Shown here: positions 41,457 through 50,171 of the stretch, in pieces
Layout of the letters: every line of letters begins with the position of its first letter
How positions within the stretch are numbered: position 1 is the stretch's first letter
Source: JBGAQP01 sp044220635
GTDB taxonomy: Bacteria; Pseudomonadota; Gammaproteobacteria; Burkholderiales; Usitatibacteraceae
Direction: 5' to 3'
Length of the DNA stretch: 64,000 bases
Assembly (NCBI GenBank): GCA_044220635.1
Contig: JBGAQP010000006.1
Coordinates: 80,186 to 144,185 of the forward strand
Made by a program: the position numbers and the translations under genes
The notes under the pieces: generated by a model
Seen by the model: the letters and a program-made list of their open reading frames with translations, nothing else
What the model was told of the DNA's origin: nothing
Databases searched by the model: none

Positions 41457-42815
41457 ATGGGAGGAGTCGTTTCGCGCGGCGCGCGCCTCGCCGCGCTGCT
41501 GGCCGTCGCGCTCGCGGCCGCCCCCGCGCTCGCGGCCACGGGCGGCCACGTTCCGCAGCTCGTCATGCTCGGGCCGATCCCCCTCGACTTCATCCTCTTC
41601 GCCGCGGTGCTGCTCGGCATCGCGCTTTTCCACCACTACACTTTCCAGGTGGCGGTCGGCGGCCTCGCGGTCATCGCGCTCTACAAGATCGTGGTGACGG
41701 GATTCTCGACCGGCCCGGGCCTCGCAGGCTTCCTCGGGCTGCTCGGCCACGAGGCGGTCACCCTCGCGAACCTCTTCTGCCTGCTCATGGGCTTCGCGCT
41801 GCTCTCGAAGCACTTCGAGGATTCCCACGTGCCCGCGGCGCTGCCCCGCTTCCTGCCGGGGGACTGGAAGGGCGGCTTCCTCCTGCTCGCGATCGTCTGG
41901 GTGCTCTCGTCCTTCCTCGACAACATCGCCGCGGCCCTCATCGGCGGCACGATGGCCGCGGCGGTGTTCAAGGGGCGCGTGCACATCGGCTATCTCGCGG
42001 GGATCGTCGCCGCCTCGAACGCGGGCGGCGCGGGCAGCGTGGTCGGCGACACGACGACGACGATGATGTGGATCGCCGGCGTGAGCCCGATCGACGTGGC
42101 GGAGGCGTTCCTGCCGGCCGCCGTGGCCCTCGCGATCTTCGGATTCGTGGCGGCGAAGCAGCAGCACGCTTACCAGCCGATCGTGCGCGACAGCCATGCC
42201 CCGCCCCGCGTCGACTGGGTGCGCGTGGTGATCGTGGCCTTCATCCTCGTGGCCGCCATCGGCGCGAACGTCGTGGCGAACCTGAAGTTTCCGCAAGTGC
42301 TCGGCACCTGGCCGGTGATCGGCACCGCCGTGGTGGTCGCGCTCCTCGTGACCGCGCCCCTGCGCGCCCCCGACTGGACTTTGCTGCCGGCGAACCTGCG
42401 CGGGACGATCTTCCTGCTTTCGCTGGTCACCTGTGCGGCGATGATGCCCGTGGAGAAGCTGCCGCCCGCCTCCTGGCCGACCACGCTCGGCCTGGGCTTC
42501 ATCTCCTCCGTCTTCGACAACATCCCGCTCACCGCACTCGCCATCAAGCAGGGCGGCTACGACTGGGGCTTCCTCGCCTTCGCGGTCGGATTCGGCGGCT
42601 CCATGACCTGGTTCGGTTCCTCGGCGGGCGTGGCGCTCTCGAACATGTACCCGGAGGCGAAGAGCGTCGGGCGCTGGGTCCGCCACGGCTGGTCGGTGGC
42701 GGTCGCCTACGTCGCGGGCTATCTCGTGCTCCTCGCGATGCTCGGATGGCACCCGCACGTGCCGCGCACGTACGCGGCGCCCGAACCGCCGGCGGCCGTG
42801 CAGCCCGCGCGCTAG
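41457..42815 (+). CDS. NhaD-like ion transporter
   Basis: The 452-residue protein starts with a signal-like segment, then about eleven membrane helices. The pair of motifs SFLDNIAAALIGGTMAA and SVFDNIPLTALAIKQGG, about 190 residues apart, marks the two inverted half-repeats of the ion transporter superfamily, as in NhaD sodium/proton antiporters and related citrate-type carriers. GDTTTTMMWIAG is also typical. It most likely exchanges sodium and protons, but an organic anion substrate cannot be excluded next to lutABC. A second antiporter gene follows 19 bases later. Confidence 0.85.
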   Translation: MGGVVSRGARLAALLAVALAAAPALAATGGHVPQLVMLGPIPLDFILFAAVLLGIALFHHYTFQVAVGGLAVIALYKIVVTGFSTGPGLAGFLGLLGHEAVTLANLFCLLMGFALLSKHFEDSHVPAALPRFLPGDWKGGFLLLAIVWVLSSFLDNIAAALIGGTMAAAVFKGRVHIGYLAGIVAASNAGGAGSVVGDTTTTMMWIAGVSPIDVAEAFLPAAVALAIFGFVAAKQQHAYQPIVRDSHAPPRVDWVRVVIVAFILVAAIGANVVANLKFPQVLGTWPVIGTAVVVALLVTAPLRAPDWTLLPANLRGTIFLLSLVTCAAMMPVEKLPPASWPTTLGLGFISSVFDNIPLTALAIKQGGYDWGFLAFAVGFGGSMTWFGSSAGVALSNMYPEAKSVGRWVRHGWSVAVAYVAGYLVLLAMLGWHPHVPRTYAAPEPPAAVQPAR

Positions 42816-42834
42816 GCGCGGCCCGGGCATCGTC

Positions 42835-44217
42835 ATGACGAGCCGCCGCCCCCCGCGATCCCGGCTCCTGGTCTGCGCCGCGGCCCTTGCCGCCGCGTTC
42901 GCCCTGCCGGCGAACGCGGCCGGGTCGGCGGCGGCGGGCCAGACTTTCCTGTGGCTCGCGGTGATCCTGCTCCTCGCGCGCCTGTCCTCGCTGGTCGAGC
43001 GCATCGGCGTTCCCGGCGTGCTGGGCGAGCTGCTGATGGGCGTGGCGCTCGGCAACCTGGGGCTCGTCGGAATCGGATTCTTCGAGGGCGTGGGCGCGGA
43101 CCCGACGCTTTTCGTGTTCGCGGAACTGGGCGTGGTGATCCTCCTCTTCCAGATCGGGCTGGAAACCACCGTCGCGGAGCTGAGGAGCGTGGGCGGCCGG
43201 GCGAGCGCGGTCGCGATCGTGGGCGTCGCCCTGCCGTTCGTGCTGGGGACCTTCATCGCCGGACCCCTGCTCCTGCCGGGCCGGGACTTCAACGCCTATC
43301 TCTTCGTCGGGGCGACGCTGTGCGCGACTTCCGTCGGGATCACCGGCCGGGTGTTCCGCGACGCGAAGGCGATCGACACGCCGGCCGCCCGGGTCGTTCT
43401 CGGCGCGGCGGTGATCGACGACGTGCTGGGCCTCGTGATCCTCGCCGTGGTCTCCGGATTCGTGCAAAGCGGCCAGGTGAGCGCGACCGACGTCCTGCGC
43501 ATCGTCCTGGAGGCGTTCGGCTTCCTCGTGGGCGCGGTGGTCATCGGCCGGGCGATCGCCCCGCACCTGGGCCGGGGGCTCGCGCGGGTGAGCGATTCCG
43601 TGGCGATGAAGCTCACCTTGCTCCTCGCGGTGGGCCTGGGCCTCGCGTGGCTCGCGCACCGCATCGGCCTCGCCCCCATCATCGGCGCGTTCGCCGCGGG
43701 CGTCCTGCTCGAGCCCGTCTTCCTCAAGGATTTCGAGGCCCCGGAGATCGTGCGCGAGCTTCGCCCGGCCGTGGCGCAGCTGCCCGCGGCCGAGGCGGAG
43801 CGCGCGACCCGCGCGCTGGATCGCTACGCCCGGCACCACCACGAGCACCTCCTCGAGCCCCTGGGGCACTTCCTTGTGCCGGTATTTTTCGTCTATACCG
43901 GGATGCAGGTAAAACTGGAGGCGCTGGCCGATCCCGCGGTGATCGGGGTGGCCCTGGGCCTGACCGTCGTCGCGATCGCCGGGAAGGTCGCCGCGGGCCT
44001 CGCGGCCGCGCGGGGCACCCGCTGGTTGGTGGGCTGGGGAATGGTCCCCCGCGGGGAGGTGGGTCTCATCTTCGCCGCCATCGGCCAGTCCCTGGGGGTG
44101 ATCGACGCGGCCCTGTTCTCGGTCATCGTCGCCATGGTGATCCTCACGACCCTGGTGACCCCTCCGGTCCTGGCGGCCCTCCTCGCCCGGAAGGGGGCCC
44201 GCCCCGGGGACGCCTGA
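42835..44217 (+). CDS. CPA2-family cation:proton antiporter, membrane domain only
   Basis: The 460-residue protein has an N-terminal signal-like segment and about twelve membrane helices of the KefB/NapA type. Characteristic stretches are GVPGVLGELLMGVALGNLGL, FAELGVVILLFQIGLET and GAAVIDDVLGLVILAVV; the two adjacent aspartates in IDD belong to the ion-binding site. A charged insert with a His-rich HHHEH lies near residues 310-345. The TrkA-N/RCK domain of potassium-efflux KefB proteins is missing, so nucleotide or glutathione gating is unlikely. It is paired with the NhaD-like gene. Confidence 0.87.
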   Translation: MTSRRPPRSRLLVCAAALAAAFALPANAAGSAAAGQTFLWLAVILLLARLSSLVERIGVPGVLGELLMGVALGNLGLVGIGFFEGVGADPTLFVFAELGVVILLFQIGLETTVAELRSVGGRASAVAIVGVALPFVLGTFIAGPLLLPGRDFNAYLFVGATLCATSVGITGRVFRDAKAIDTPAARVVLGAAVIDDVLGLVILAVVSGFVQSGQVSATDVLRIVLEAFGFLVGAVVIGRAIAPHLGRGLARVSDSVAMKLTLLLAVGLGLAWLAHRIGLAPIIGAFAAGVLLEPVFLKDFEAPEIVRELRPAVAQLPAAEAERATRALDRYARHHHEHLLEPLGHFLVPVFFVYTGMQVKLEALADPAVIGVALGLTVVAIAGKVAAGLAAARGTRWLVGWGMVPRGEVGLIFAAIGQSLGVIDAALFSVIVAMVILTTLVTPPVLAALLARKGARPGDA

Positions 44218-44227
44218 GGGGCGTCTA

Positions 44228-44256
44228 TTGCCTTTGAAGTGGGTGGAGATTACGAT
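44228..44256 (+). promoter_or_regulatory. Sigma-70-like promoter of the TRAP operon
   Basis: TTGCCT (44228-44233) and TACGAT (44251-44256) are 17 bases apart, 11 bases after the antiporter stop. The predicted leader to the dctP ATG is about 90 bases and ends in CGAGGAGGGACTC. No regulator gene adjoins. Confidence 0.5.
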
Positions 44257-44352
44257 TCCGTGATCCGCGGGGGCCGTTCGCGAAGAGGGCACCCCAAAGC
44301 CCCGCGTCGCCCGAGGCAAGTCTAGAAGCGCAATCACAACGAGGAGGGACTC

Positions 44353-45501
44353 ATGAAGGACAAGCAAGCCGTCGCGCCCGAAGCGACGAAGGTCTCACGC
44401 CGCAAGTTCCTGGCCGGTGCCGCCGGCGCTTCCGCGCTCGCGTTCCCGATGATCGCGAAGGGCCAGGCGGGTCCGACGTCGATGCGCTGGCAGTCCACCT
44501 GGCCCGCGAAGGACATCTTCCACGAGTACGCGCTCGACTTCGCCAAGAAGGTGAACGACATGACCGGCGGCGAGCTCAAGATCGAGGTGCTCCCCGCGGG
44601 CGCCGTCGTCCCGGCCTTCGGCCTGCTCGACGCGGTGTCCAAGGGCACGCTCGACGGCGGCCACGGCGTGCTGGTCTACCACTACGGCAAGCAGAACGCG
44701 CTCGCGCTGTGGGGTTCGGGGCCGGCCTTCGGCATGGACGCCAACATGCTGCTCGCCTGGCACAAGTACGGCGGCGGCAAGGAGCTGCTCGACAAGCTCT
44801 ACAAGTCGATCAACGCGAACGTGGTGTCGTTCCCCTACGGGCCGATGCCCACGCAGCCCCTGGGCTGGTTCAAGAAGCCGATCACCAAGAAGGAAGACTT
44901 CAAGGGCCTCAAGTTCCGCACCGTCGGCATCTCGATCGACGTGTTCACGGGCCTGGGTGCGGCGGTGAACGCGCTGCCCGGCGGCGAGATCGTCCCCGCC
45001 ATGGACCGCGGGCTCCTCGATGCGGCGGAATTCAACAACGCCTCGTCCGACAAGCTCCTCGGCTTCGCCGACGTCTCCAAGGTGTGCATGCTGCAGAGCT
45101 TCCACCAGAACGCCGAGCAGTTCGAGATCATGTTCAACAAGACCAAGTACGACGCGCTGCCCGCGAAGATCCGCGCGATCATCGAGAACGCCGTGGAGGC
45201 GGCCTCCGCCGACATGTCGTGGAAAGCGGTCGACCGCTACTCCAAGGACTACATCGAGCTGCAGAAGATGGGCGTGAAGTTCTACAAGACGCCCGACTCG
45301 GTGCTGCAGTACCAGCTCGGCGCCTATGACGGCGCCGCGGCGAAGAAGGCCGAGGGCAACGCGATGTTCAAGGAGATCGAGGCTTCGCAGAAGCAGTTCG
45401 CCGAGCGCGCCGTGCGCTGGGATCTCGACACGAACGTCGGCCGCCGCATGGCCTACAACCACTACTTCGGCAAGCCCGCGGCGGCCCCGAAGAAGGCATA
45501 A
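44353..45501 (+). CDS. dctP: TRAP transporter substrate-binding protein
   Basis: The 382-residue receptor carries a twin-arginine signal (SRRKFLAGAAGASALAFPM), so it is probably folded before export. The mature part begins TSMRWQSTWPAKDIFHEYAL and has the DctP fold with FKGLKFRTVGISIDVFTGLG, where the arginine is the usual carboxylate anchor, and NALPGGEIVPAMDRGLLDAA. It most resembles the mannitol/chloroaromatic annotation group, whose real ligands are often keto or hydroxy acids. The reductase genes downstream fit glyoxylate- or hydroxypyruvate-like ligands. A strong terminator separates it from dctQ. Confidence 0.93.
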   Translation: MKDKQAVAPEATKVSRRKFLAGAAGASALAFPMIAKGQAGPTSMRWQSTWPAKDIFHEYALDFAKKVNDMTGGELKIEVLPAGAVVPAFGLLDAVSKGTLDGGHGVLVYHYGKQNALALWGSGPAFGMDANMLLAWHKYGGGKELLDKLYKSINANVVSFPYGPMPTQPLGWFKKPITKKEDFKGLKFRTVGISIDVFTGLGAAVNALPGGEIVPAMDRGLLDAAEFNNASSDKLLGFADVSKVCMLQSFHQNAEQFEIMFNKTKYDALPAKIRAIIENAVEAASADMSWKAVDRYSKDYIELQKMGVKFYKTPDSVLQYQLGAYDGAAAKKAEGNAMFKEIEASQKQFAERAVRWDLDTNVGRRMAYNHYFGKPAAAPKKA

Positions 45502-45518
45502 CGCCCGGCCGCGCCCGC

Positions 45519-45555
45519 AGCCATCCGGCACTCGCCGGATGGCTGTTTTGTTTTT
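45519..45555 (+). terminator. Intrinsic terminator between dctP and dctQ
   Basis: A perfect 11-base-pair stem (45519-45529 with 45534-45544) with an ACTC loop is followed by G, four T, G and five T. This is the clearest intrinsic terminator in the window. Partial read-through would give abundant receptor and little membrane protein. Confidence 0.9.
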
Positions 45556-45606
45556 CCGGCCCGGCGGCCGCCGGGCCGGCCCGCGAAGGCGAGCACCGCG
45601 AGAGCC

Positions 45607-46230
45607 ATGCAAAAACTCCTGCTGTTCATCGACAAGACGAGCACCTGGGTGGGCCACCTGTTCTCGTGGTTCATCGTCGGGCTGACGCTCCTGGTCACCT
45701 GGGAGGTCTTCTCGCGCTACGCGCTCGACAACCCCCATGCCTGGGCCTTCGACGCCATGAACATGCTCTACGGCACGCTCTTCATGATGGCGGGGGCCTA
45801 CACGCTCGCGAAGAACGGGCACGTGCGCGGCGACGTGCTCTACGGCTTCTTCACGCCGCGCGTGCAGGCGGGCATCGACCTCGTGCTCTACATCGGCTTC
45901 TTCGTTCCCGGTGTGGTCGCGCTGTGCTGGGCGGGCTACACCTACGCCGCCGAGAGCTGGGCGATCAACGAGCATTCGAACGTGACCGCGGACGGCCCGC
46001 CGATCTACCCGTTCAAGACCATCATCCCGATCGCGGGCGCCTTCCTGCTCCTGCAGGGCGTGGTCGAGATCGTGCGCTGCGTGATCTGCCTGAAGCAGGG
46101 CCGCTGGCCCTCGCGCGAGGAAGACGTGGAGGAAGTCGACGTCGACAAGCTGAAGGAGATGGTCCACGTGAAGGACGACGATCTCAAGGACCTCGACGCG
46201 ATCGTCGTCAGGCAGGAGACCCGGCCTTGA
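45607..46230 (+). CDS. dctQ: TRAP transporter small membrane subunit
   Basis: The 207-residue protein has four membrane helices (about 17-37, 52-70, 90-112, 135-158). The second region carries WAFDAMNMLYGTLFMMAGAY and the signature HVRGDVLYGFF. The C-terminal 45 residues are charged and longer than usual, rich in Asp, Glu and Lys. With DctM it forms the membrane unit of the sodium-driven TRAP transporter. The dctM TTG start overlaps its TGA stop. Confidence 0.92.
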   Translation: MQKLLLFIDKTSTWVGHLFSWFIVGLTLLVTWEVFSRYALDNPHAWAFDAMNMLYGTLFMMAGAYTLAKNGHVRGDVLYGFFTPRVQAGIDLVLYIGFFVPGVVALCWAGYTYAAESWAINEHSNVTADGPPIYPFKTIIPIAGAFLLLQGVVEIVRCVICLKQGRWPSREEDVEEVDVDKLKEMVHVKDDDLKDLDAIVVRQETRP

Positions 46231-48194
46231 AGCTGCGCAAGGAGCTGTGGTTCGGTTTCTCGCTGATGGCGGTCATCCTCACGGTGCTCGTCGTCCTCAC
46301 CCCGTGGACCAACCTCACGAACGGCCACCTCGGGCTCATCATGCTCGGGCTCGTCGTGGTGACGATCATGCTCGGCTTCCCCACCGCGTTCACGCTGATG
46401 GGCATGGGGGTCGCTTTCGCCTACCTCGCCTACCACAGCGCGGATCCCGCCACGGCGGGGCAGCAGACGCTCGACCTCATGGTCCAGCGCGCCTACGCCG
46501 TGATGTCCAACGACGTGCTGATCGCGGTGCCGCTGTTCGTGTTCATGGGCTACCTGGTCGAGCGTGCCGCGCTCATCGAGCGGCTGTTCAAGAGCCTGCA
46601 CCTCGCCCTTTCGCGCATCCCCGGCTCGCTCGCGGTGGCGACCATCGTCACCTGCGCGATCTTCGCCACGGCAACGGGCATCGTCGGCGCGGTGGTGACG
46701 CTGATGGGCCTGCTCGCGCTCCCGGCCATGCTGAGGGCGGGCTACAACGTCAAGGTCGCGGCCGGCTCGATCACCGCGGGGGGTTGCCTCGGCATCCTCA
46801 TTCCTCCCTCGGTGCTGCTGATCGTCTACGGCGCGACCGCCGGGGTGTCGGTGGTGCAGCTCTACGCGGGCGCGTTCTTCCCCGGCATCATGCTCGCCCT
46901 GCTGTACGTGGGCTACGTGATCGTGCTCGCCAAGCTCAAGCCGAGCCTCATGCCGCCGCTTCCGGAAGCCGAGCGCCACGTGGTGCTGCCTCCCGTGGCG
47001 CAGAGCCTGTCGCAGCGGGGGCGCAACGCGTTCTTCGGCCTGCTTCGCGCGGCGGGCGGTTCGGGGGGCGTCAACCGCACCACGGTGTTCGGCCAGCTCG
47101 TCGTTTCGCTCCTTCCGGCGCTCGCGATCGTCGCCCTGCTGGGCGTCATGTACCAGGGTGCGACGGCCCCCGCGGCCGCGGTGAGCACCGCGGGCCTCGT
47201 CGAAGCGGGCGGCGCGGTCGCCGCGGACATCCAGGAGGAGCCGGCGGGCCTCATCGGCGGGGTGGAGGAACCCCCGGTCGAGGGGCTGCAGGAACCGCCC
47301 GCCGCGGAGGCGAAGCCGGTCCCCGCGGAAAAGGTGGCCAAGCCCAAGGCCGAGTCGCGCAAGGTGGCGGCCCCCGAGGCCGAGCGCCTGCCCATGCCGA
47401 CCTGGTACCTGGTCGTGCTGGGCCTGGGCATCGCCGGCCTCGCGCTCACCTACTGGCTCCTGAGCTGGGAGCGGCTCGAGATCTTCAAGATGCTGCTCAC
47501 GTCGTTCTTCCCGCTCGCCTTGCTGATCCTCGCGGTGCTGGGCTCGATCGTGTTCGGCCTGGCGACTCCCGCGGAAGCGGCGGCCGTGGGCGCCTTCGGC
47601 GGTTTCCTCCTCGCCGGGGCGTACCGCTACGTCGCCGTGCTCCGGCGCTCCTCGGGCAACGCGGTCACGGGAACGCTGAAGGAAGTCGGGGGCATCGTGA
47701 AGGAGTCCTCGTTCCTCACCGCGAAGACGAGCGCGATGGTGTGCTGGCTGTTCGTGGGCTCCTCGATCTTCTCCGCGGCCTTCGCCCTGCTCGGCGGCCA
47801 GGAGATCATCGAGCGCTGGGTGCTCTCGCTGGGCCTCACGCCCGTGCAGTTCCTGATCCTCGCCCAGTTCATCATCTTCATCCTCGGCTGGCCGCTCGAG
47901 TGGACGGAGATCATCGTCATCTTCATGCCGATCTTCATCCCGCTGCTCGCCAAGTTCGACATCGACCCGCTCTTCTTCGGCCTGCTCGTGGCGCTGAACC
48001 TGCAGACCGCGTTCCTCTCGCCGCCCGTCGCGATGGCGGCGTTCTACCTGAAGGGCGTGTCTCCGCCGCACGTGACGCTCAACCAGATCTTCGCCGGGAT
48101 GCTGCCGTTCATGGGCATCCAGATCGTGGCCCTCGCGCTCCTCTACATCTTCCCCGAGATCGGGCTCTGGCTGCCGAAGGTGCTGTACAAGTAG
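46227..48194 (+). CDS. dctM: TRAP transporter large membrane subunit with central insertion
   Basis: Starting at TTG (MKLRKELWFG), the protein has 655 residues against about 430 for ordinary DctM. The N-terminal half, to about residue 240, has the usual elements (LFVFMGYLVERAALIERLF, GGCLGILIPPSVLLIVYG). About 150 extra residues (roughly 245-395) follow: a basic stretch, one membrane helix (VVSLLPALAIVALLGVMY) and a Pro/Glu/Ala-rich linker. The C-terminal half then resumes with ATPAEAAAVGAFGGFLLAG. The insertion is in frame with normal codon use, so it looks genuine. Some TRAP large subunits are known to be of this long type. Confidence 0.9.
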   Translation: MKLRKELWFGFSLMAVILTVLVVLTPWTNLTNGHLGLIMLGLVVVTIMLGFPTAFTLMGMGVAFAYLAYHSADPATAGQQTLDLMVQRAYAVMSNDVLIAVPLFVFMGYLVERAALIERLFKSLHLALSRIPGSLAVATIVTCAIFATATGIVGAVVTLMGLLALPAMLRAGYNVKVAAGSITAGGCLGILIPPSVLLIVYGATAGVSVVQLYAGAFFPGIMLALLYVGYVIVLAKLKPSLMPPLPEAERHVVLPPVAQSLSQRGRNAFFGLLRAAGGSGGVNRTTVFGQLVVSLLPALAIVALLGVMYQGATAPAAAVSTAGLVEAGGAVAADIQEEPAGLIGGVEEPPVEGLQEPPAAEAKPVPAEKVAKPKAESRKVAAPEAERLPMPTWYLVVLGLGIAGLALTYWLLSWERLEIFKMLLTSFFPLALLILAVLGSIVFGLATPAEAAAVGAFGGFLLAGAYRYVAVLRRSSGNAVTGTLKEVGGIVKESSFLTAKTSAMVCWLFVGSSIFSAAFALLGGQEIIERWVLSLGLTPVQFLILAQFIIFILGWPLEWTEIIVIFMPIFIPLLAKFDIDPLFFGLLVALNLQTAFLSPPVAMAAFYLKGVSPPHVTLNQIFAGMLPFMGIQIVALALLYIFPEIGLWLPKVLYK

Positions 48195-48238
48195 CGCGAG
48201 GGCGGAGGGCTTCACCGCCGCCTTCGCTTCGCCGCCGA

Positions 48239-48257
48239 CGAGGGGACGTTCCCCTCG
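48239..48257 (+). terminator. Hairpin after the TRAP operon
   Basis: CGAGGGGA (48239-48246) pairs with TCCCCTCG (48250-48257) around a three-base loop, 44 bases after the dctM stop and 49 bases before the next gene. No T-run follows. Confidence 0.5.
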
Positions 48258-48306
48258 ACGCGGCGCGGCTCCCGGCCCGCAACGAGAACCTTTCCGGATT
48301 GTCGCC

Positions 48307-49278
48307 ATGCAGAAAATCCTCGTGACGCGAACGGTCTTCCCGGAGATCATCCAGGCGCTCGAGCGCAAGTTCGAGGTGGCGACGAACCCGGACGACACGC
48401 CCTGGCCGCCCGAGGAGATCGCGCGGCGCATCGCGGGCTGCTCGGGAGCGCTCTCCACGGTGATGTGCCGCTTCGACGAAGCGGTCATGGCCGCCGCACC
48501 CGGCCTCAAGGTCATCTCGAACATCGCGGTCGGCTACAACAACATCGACGTCCCGGCGGCGACGAAGCGCGGGATCAGGGTCACGAACACCCCGGGCGTG
48601 CTCGACGACACGACGGCGGACCTCACCTGGGCGCTGCTCATGGCCGCGGCCCGGCGCGTGGCCGAGGGCGATGCCTTCGTGCGCCGCGGCGGCTGGAAGA
48701 TCGCGTTCTCGATGTCGGCCTTCCTCGGCGCGGACATCCACCACGCCACGCTCGGCGTGATCGGCATGGGCAGGATCGGCCAGGCGATCGCGCGGCGCGC
48801 GCTCGGCTTCGACATGCGCGTGCTCTACCACAACCGCAGCCGCATCCCGGAGGCCGAGGAAAAGCGGCTGAGCGCGACCTGGGTCGAGCGCGACCGGCTG
48901 CTCGGGGAGTCCGATTTCGTGGTCGTGATGGTCCCCTACTCGCCGGCCGTGCACCATCTCGTCGGCGCGGCCGAGATCGCGAGGATGAAGCCCACGGCGA
49001 TCCTCGTGAACACGGCGCGCGGCGGCGTGGTCGACGACGCGGCCCTCGTCGAGGCGCTCCGGGCGAAGCGCATCGCCGGCGCCGCGCTCGACGTCTTCGA
49101 GGGCGAGCCGAAGCTGAACCCGGGCTACCTGGAATTGCCCAACGTCGTGCTCACCCCGCACGTGGGCAGCGCCTCGCGCGCCACGCGCCTCAGGATGTGC
49201 GAGACGGCGGTGGCGAACCTCACCGCGGTGCTCGAGGGCCGCCCGGCCCCGAACCTCGTCAACAAGGAACTGGCATAG
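48307..49278 (+). CDS. D-isomer 2-hydroxyacid dehydrogenase (glyoxylate/hydroxypyruvate reductase type)
   Basis: The 323-residue enzyme has GVIGMGRIGQAIARRALGFD as NAD(P) motif, DTTADLTWALLMAAARR as in glyoxylate/hydroxypyruvate reductases, the arginine in NTARGGVVDDAAL, the glutamate in DVFEGEP and the histidine in LTPHVGSAS. It should reduce glyoxylate or hydroxypyruvate to glycolate or D-glycerate. It lies after the TRAP operon and 10 bases before the next dehydrogenase gene, suggesting breakdown of an imported hydroxy or oxo acid. Confidence 0.9.
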   Translation: MQKILVTRTVFPEIIQALERKFEVATNPDDTPWPPEEIARRIAGCSGALSTVMCRFDEAVMAAAPGLKVISNIAVGYNNIDVPAATKRGIRVTNTPGVLDDTTADLTWALLMAAARRVAEGDAFVRRGGWKIAFSMSAFLGADIHHATLGVIGMGRIGQAIARRALGFDMRVLYHNRSRIPEAEEKRLSATWVERDRLLGESDFVVVMVPYSPAVHHLVGAAEIARMKPTAILVNTARGGVVDDAALVEALRAKRIAGAALDVFEGEPKLNPGYLELPNVVLTPHVGSASRATRLRMCETAVANLTAVLEGRPAPNLVNKELA

Positions 49279-49288
49279 GAGAAGTCGC

Positions 49289-50152
49289 ATGGGCGCGAAA
49301 GTCGCTTTCCTGGGTCTGGGCGTGATGGGCTTCCCCATGGCGGGGCACCTGAAGTCGAAGGGCTTCGAGGTCACGGTCTACAACCGCAGCGCGGCCAAGG
49401 CCGGGGCATGGGTGCAGAAGCACGGCGGGAAATCGGCCCCGACGCCGGCGGCCGCGGCGGCGGGCTGCGAATTCGTCATGATGTGCGTGGGCAACGACAG
49501 GGACCTTCTCGAGGTGGCCCTGGGCCAGGACGGCGCGCTCGCCGGCATGGCGAAGGGCGCGGTGCTCGTCGACCACACGACGGCCTCGGCGGACGCCGCG
49601 CGGCGCATCTTCGCCGCCGCGAAGGAAAAGGGCGTGGCCTTCATCGACGCCCCGGTGTCGGGCGGGCAGGCGGGCGCCGAGAACGGCAAGCTCACCGTCA
49701 TGTGCGGGGGCGAGGCGGCCGCCTTCGAGCGCGCGAAGCCCGCGATGGATTCCTACGGCAAGGCGGTCACCCTCATGGGCGCCTCCGGGGCGGGGCAGCT
49801 CACGAAGATGGTCAACCAGATCTGCATCGCCGGGCTCGTGCAGGCGCTCGCCGAGGGCATCGCCTTCGCCGAGAAGGCGGGGCTCGACGCCGAGCTCGTG
49901 CTCGACGTCATCTCCAAGGGCGCGGCCCAGTCCTGGCAGATGGAGAACCGCGGCAAGACCATGCACGCGCGCAAGTTCGACTTCGGGTTCGCCGTCGACT
50001 GGATGCGCAAGGACCTCGGCATCTGCCTCGACGAGGCGAAGAGGAACGGCGCGAGCCTGCCGGTCACGGCGCTCGTCGACCAGTTCTACGGAGACGTGCA
50101 GAAGGCCGGCGGCAACCGCTGGGACACGTCCTCGCTCATCGAGCGGCTCTAG
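49289..50152 (+). CDS. Beta-hydroxyacid dehydrogenase, tartronate-semialdehyde-reductase-like
   Basis: The 287-residue enzyme begins AKVAFLGLGVMGFPMAGHLK with the Rossmann motif, has FIDAPVSGGQAGAENGKLTV for the substrate loop and the catalytic lysine in GQLTKMVNQICIAGLVQALA. This is the 3-hydroxyisobutyrate/tartronate semialdehyde reductase family. Next to a hydroxypyruvate/glyoxylate reductase, reduction of tartronate semialdehyde to glycerate is the likelier role, but 3-hydroxyisobutyrate dehydrogenase cannot be excluded. Confidence 0.87.
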   Translation: MGAKVAFLGLGVMGFPMAGHLKSKGFEVTVYNRSAAKAGAWVQKHGGKSAPTPAAAAAGCEFVMMCVGNDRDLLEVALGQDGALAGMAKGAVLVDHTTASADAARRIFAAAKEKGVAFIDAPVSGGQAGAENGKLTVMCGGEAAAFERAKPAMDSYGKAVTLMGASGAGQLTKMVNQICIAGLVQALAEGIAFAEKAGLDAELVLDVISKGAAQSWQMENRGKTMHARKFDFGFAVDWMRKDLGICLDEAKRNGASLPVTALVDQFYGDVQKAGGNRWDTSSLIERL

Positions 50153-50171
50153 GCCGCGCGCGGGAGCCCCC

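Noticed and set aside
44233..44256. TTTGAA as -35 of the TRAP promoter
   Set aside because: It is only 12 bases from the TACGAT element; TTGCCT at 44228 gives the normal 17-base spacing.
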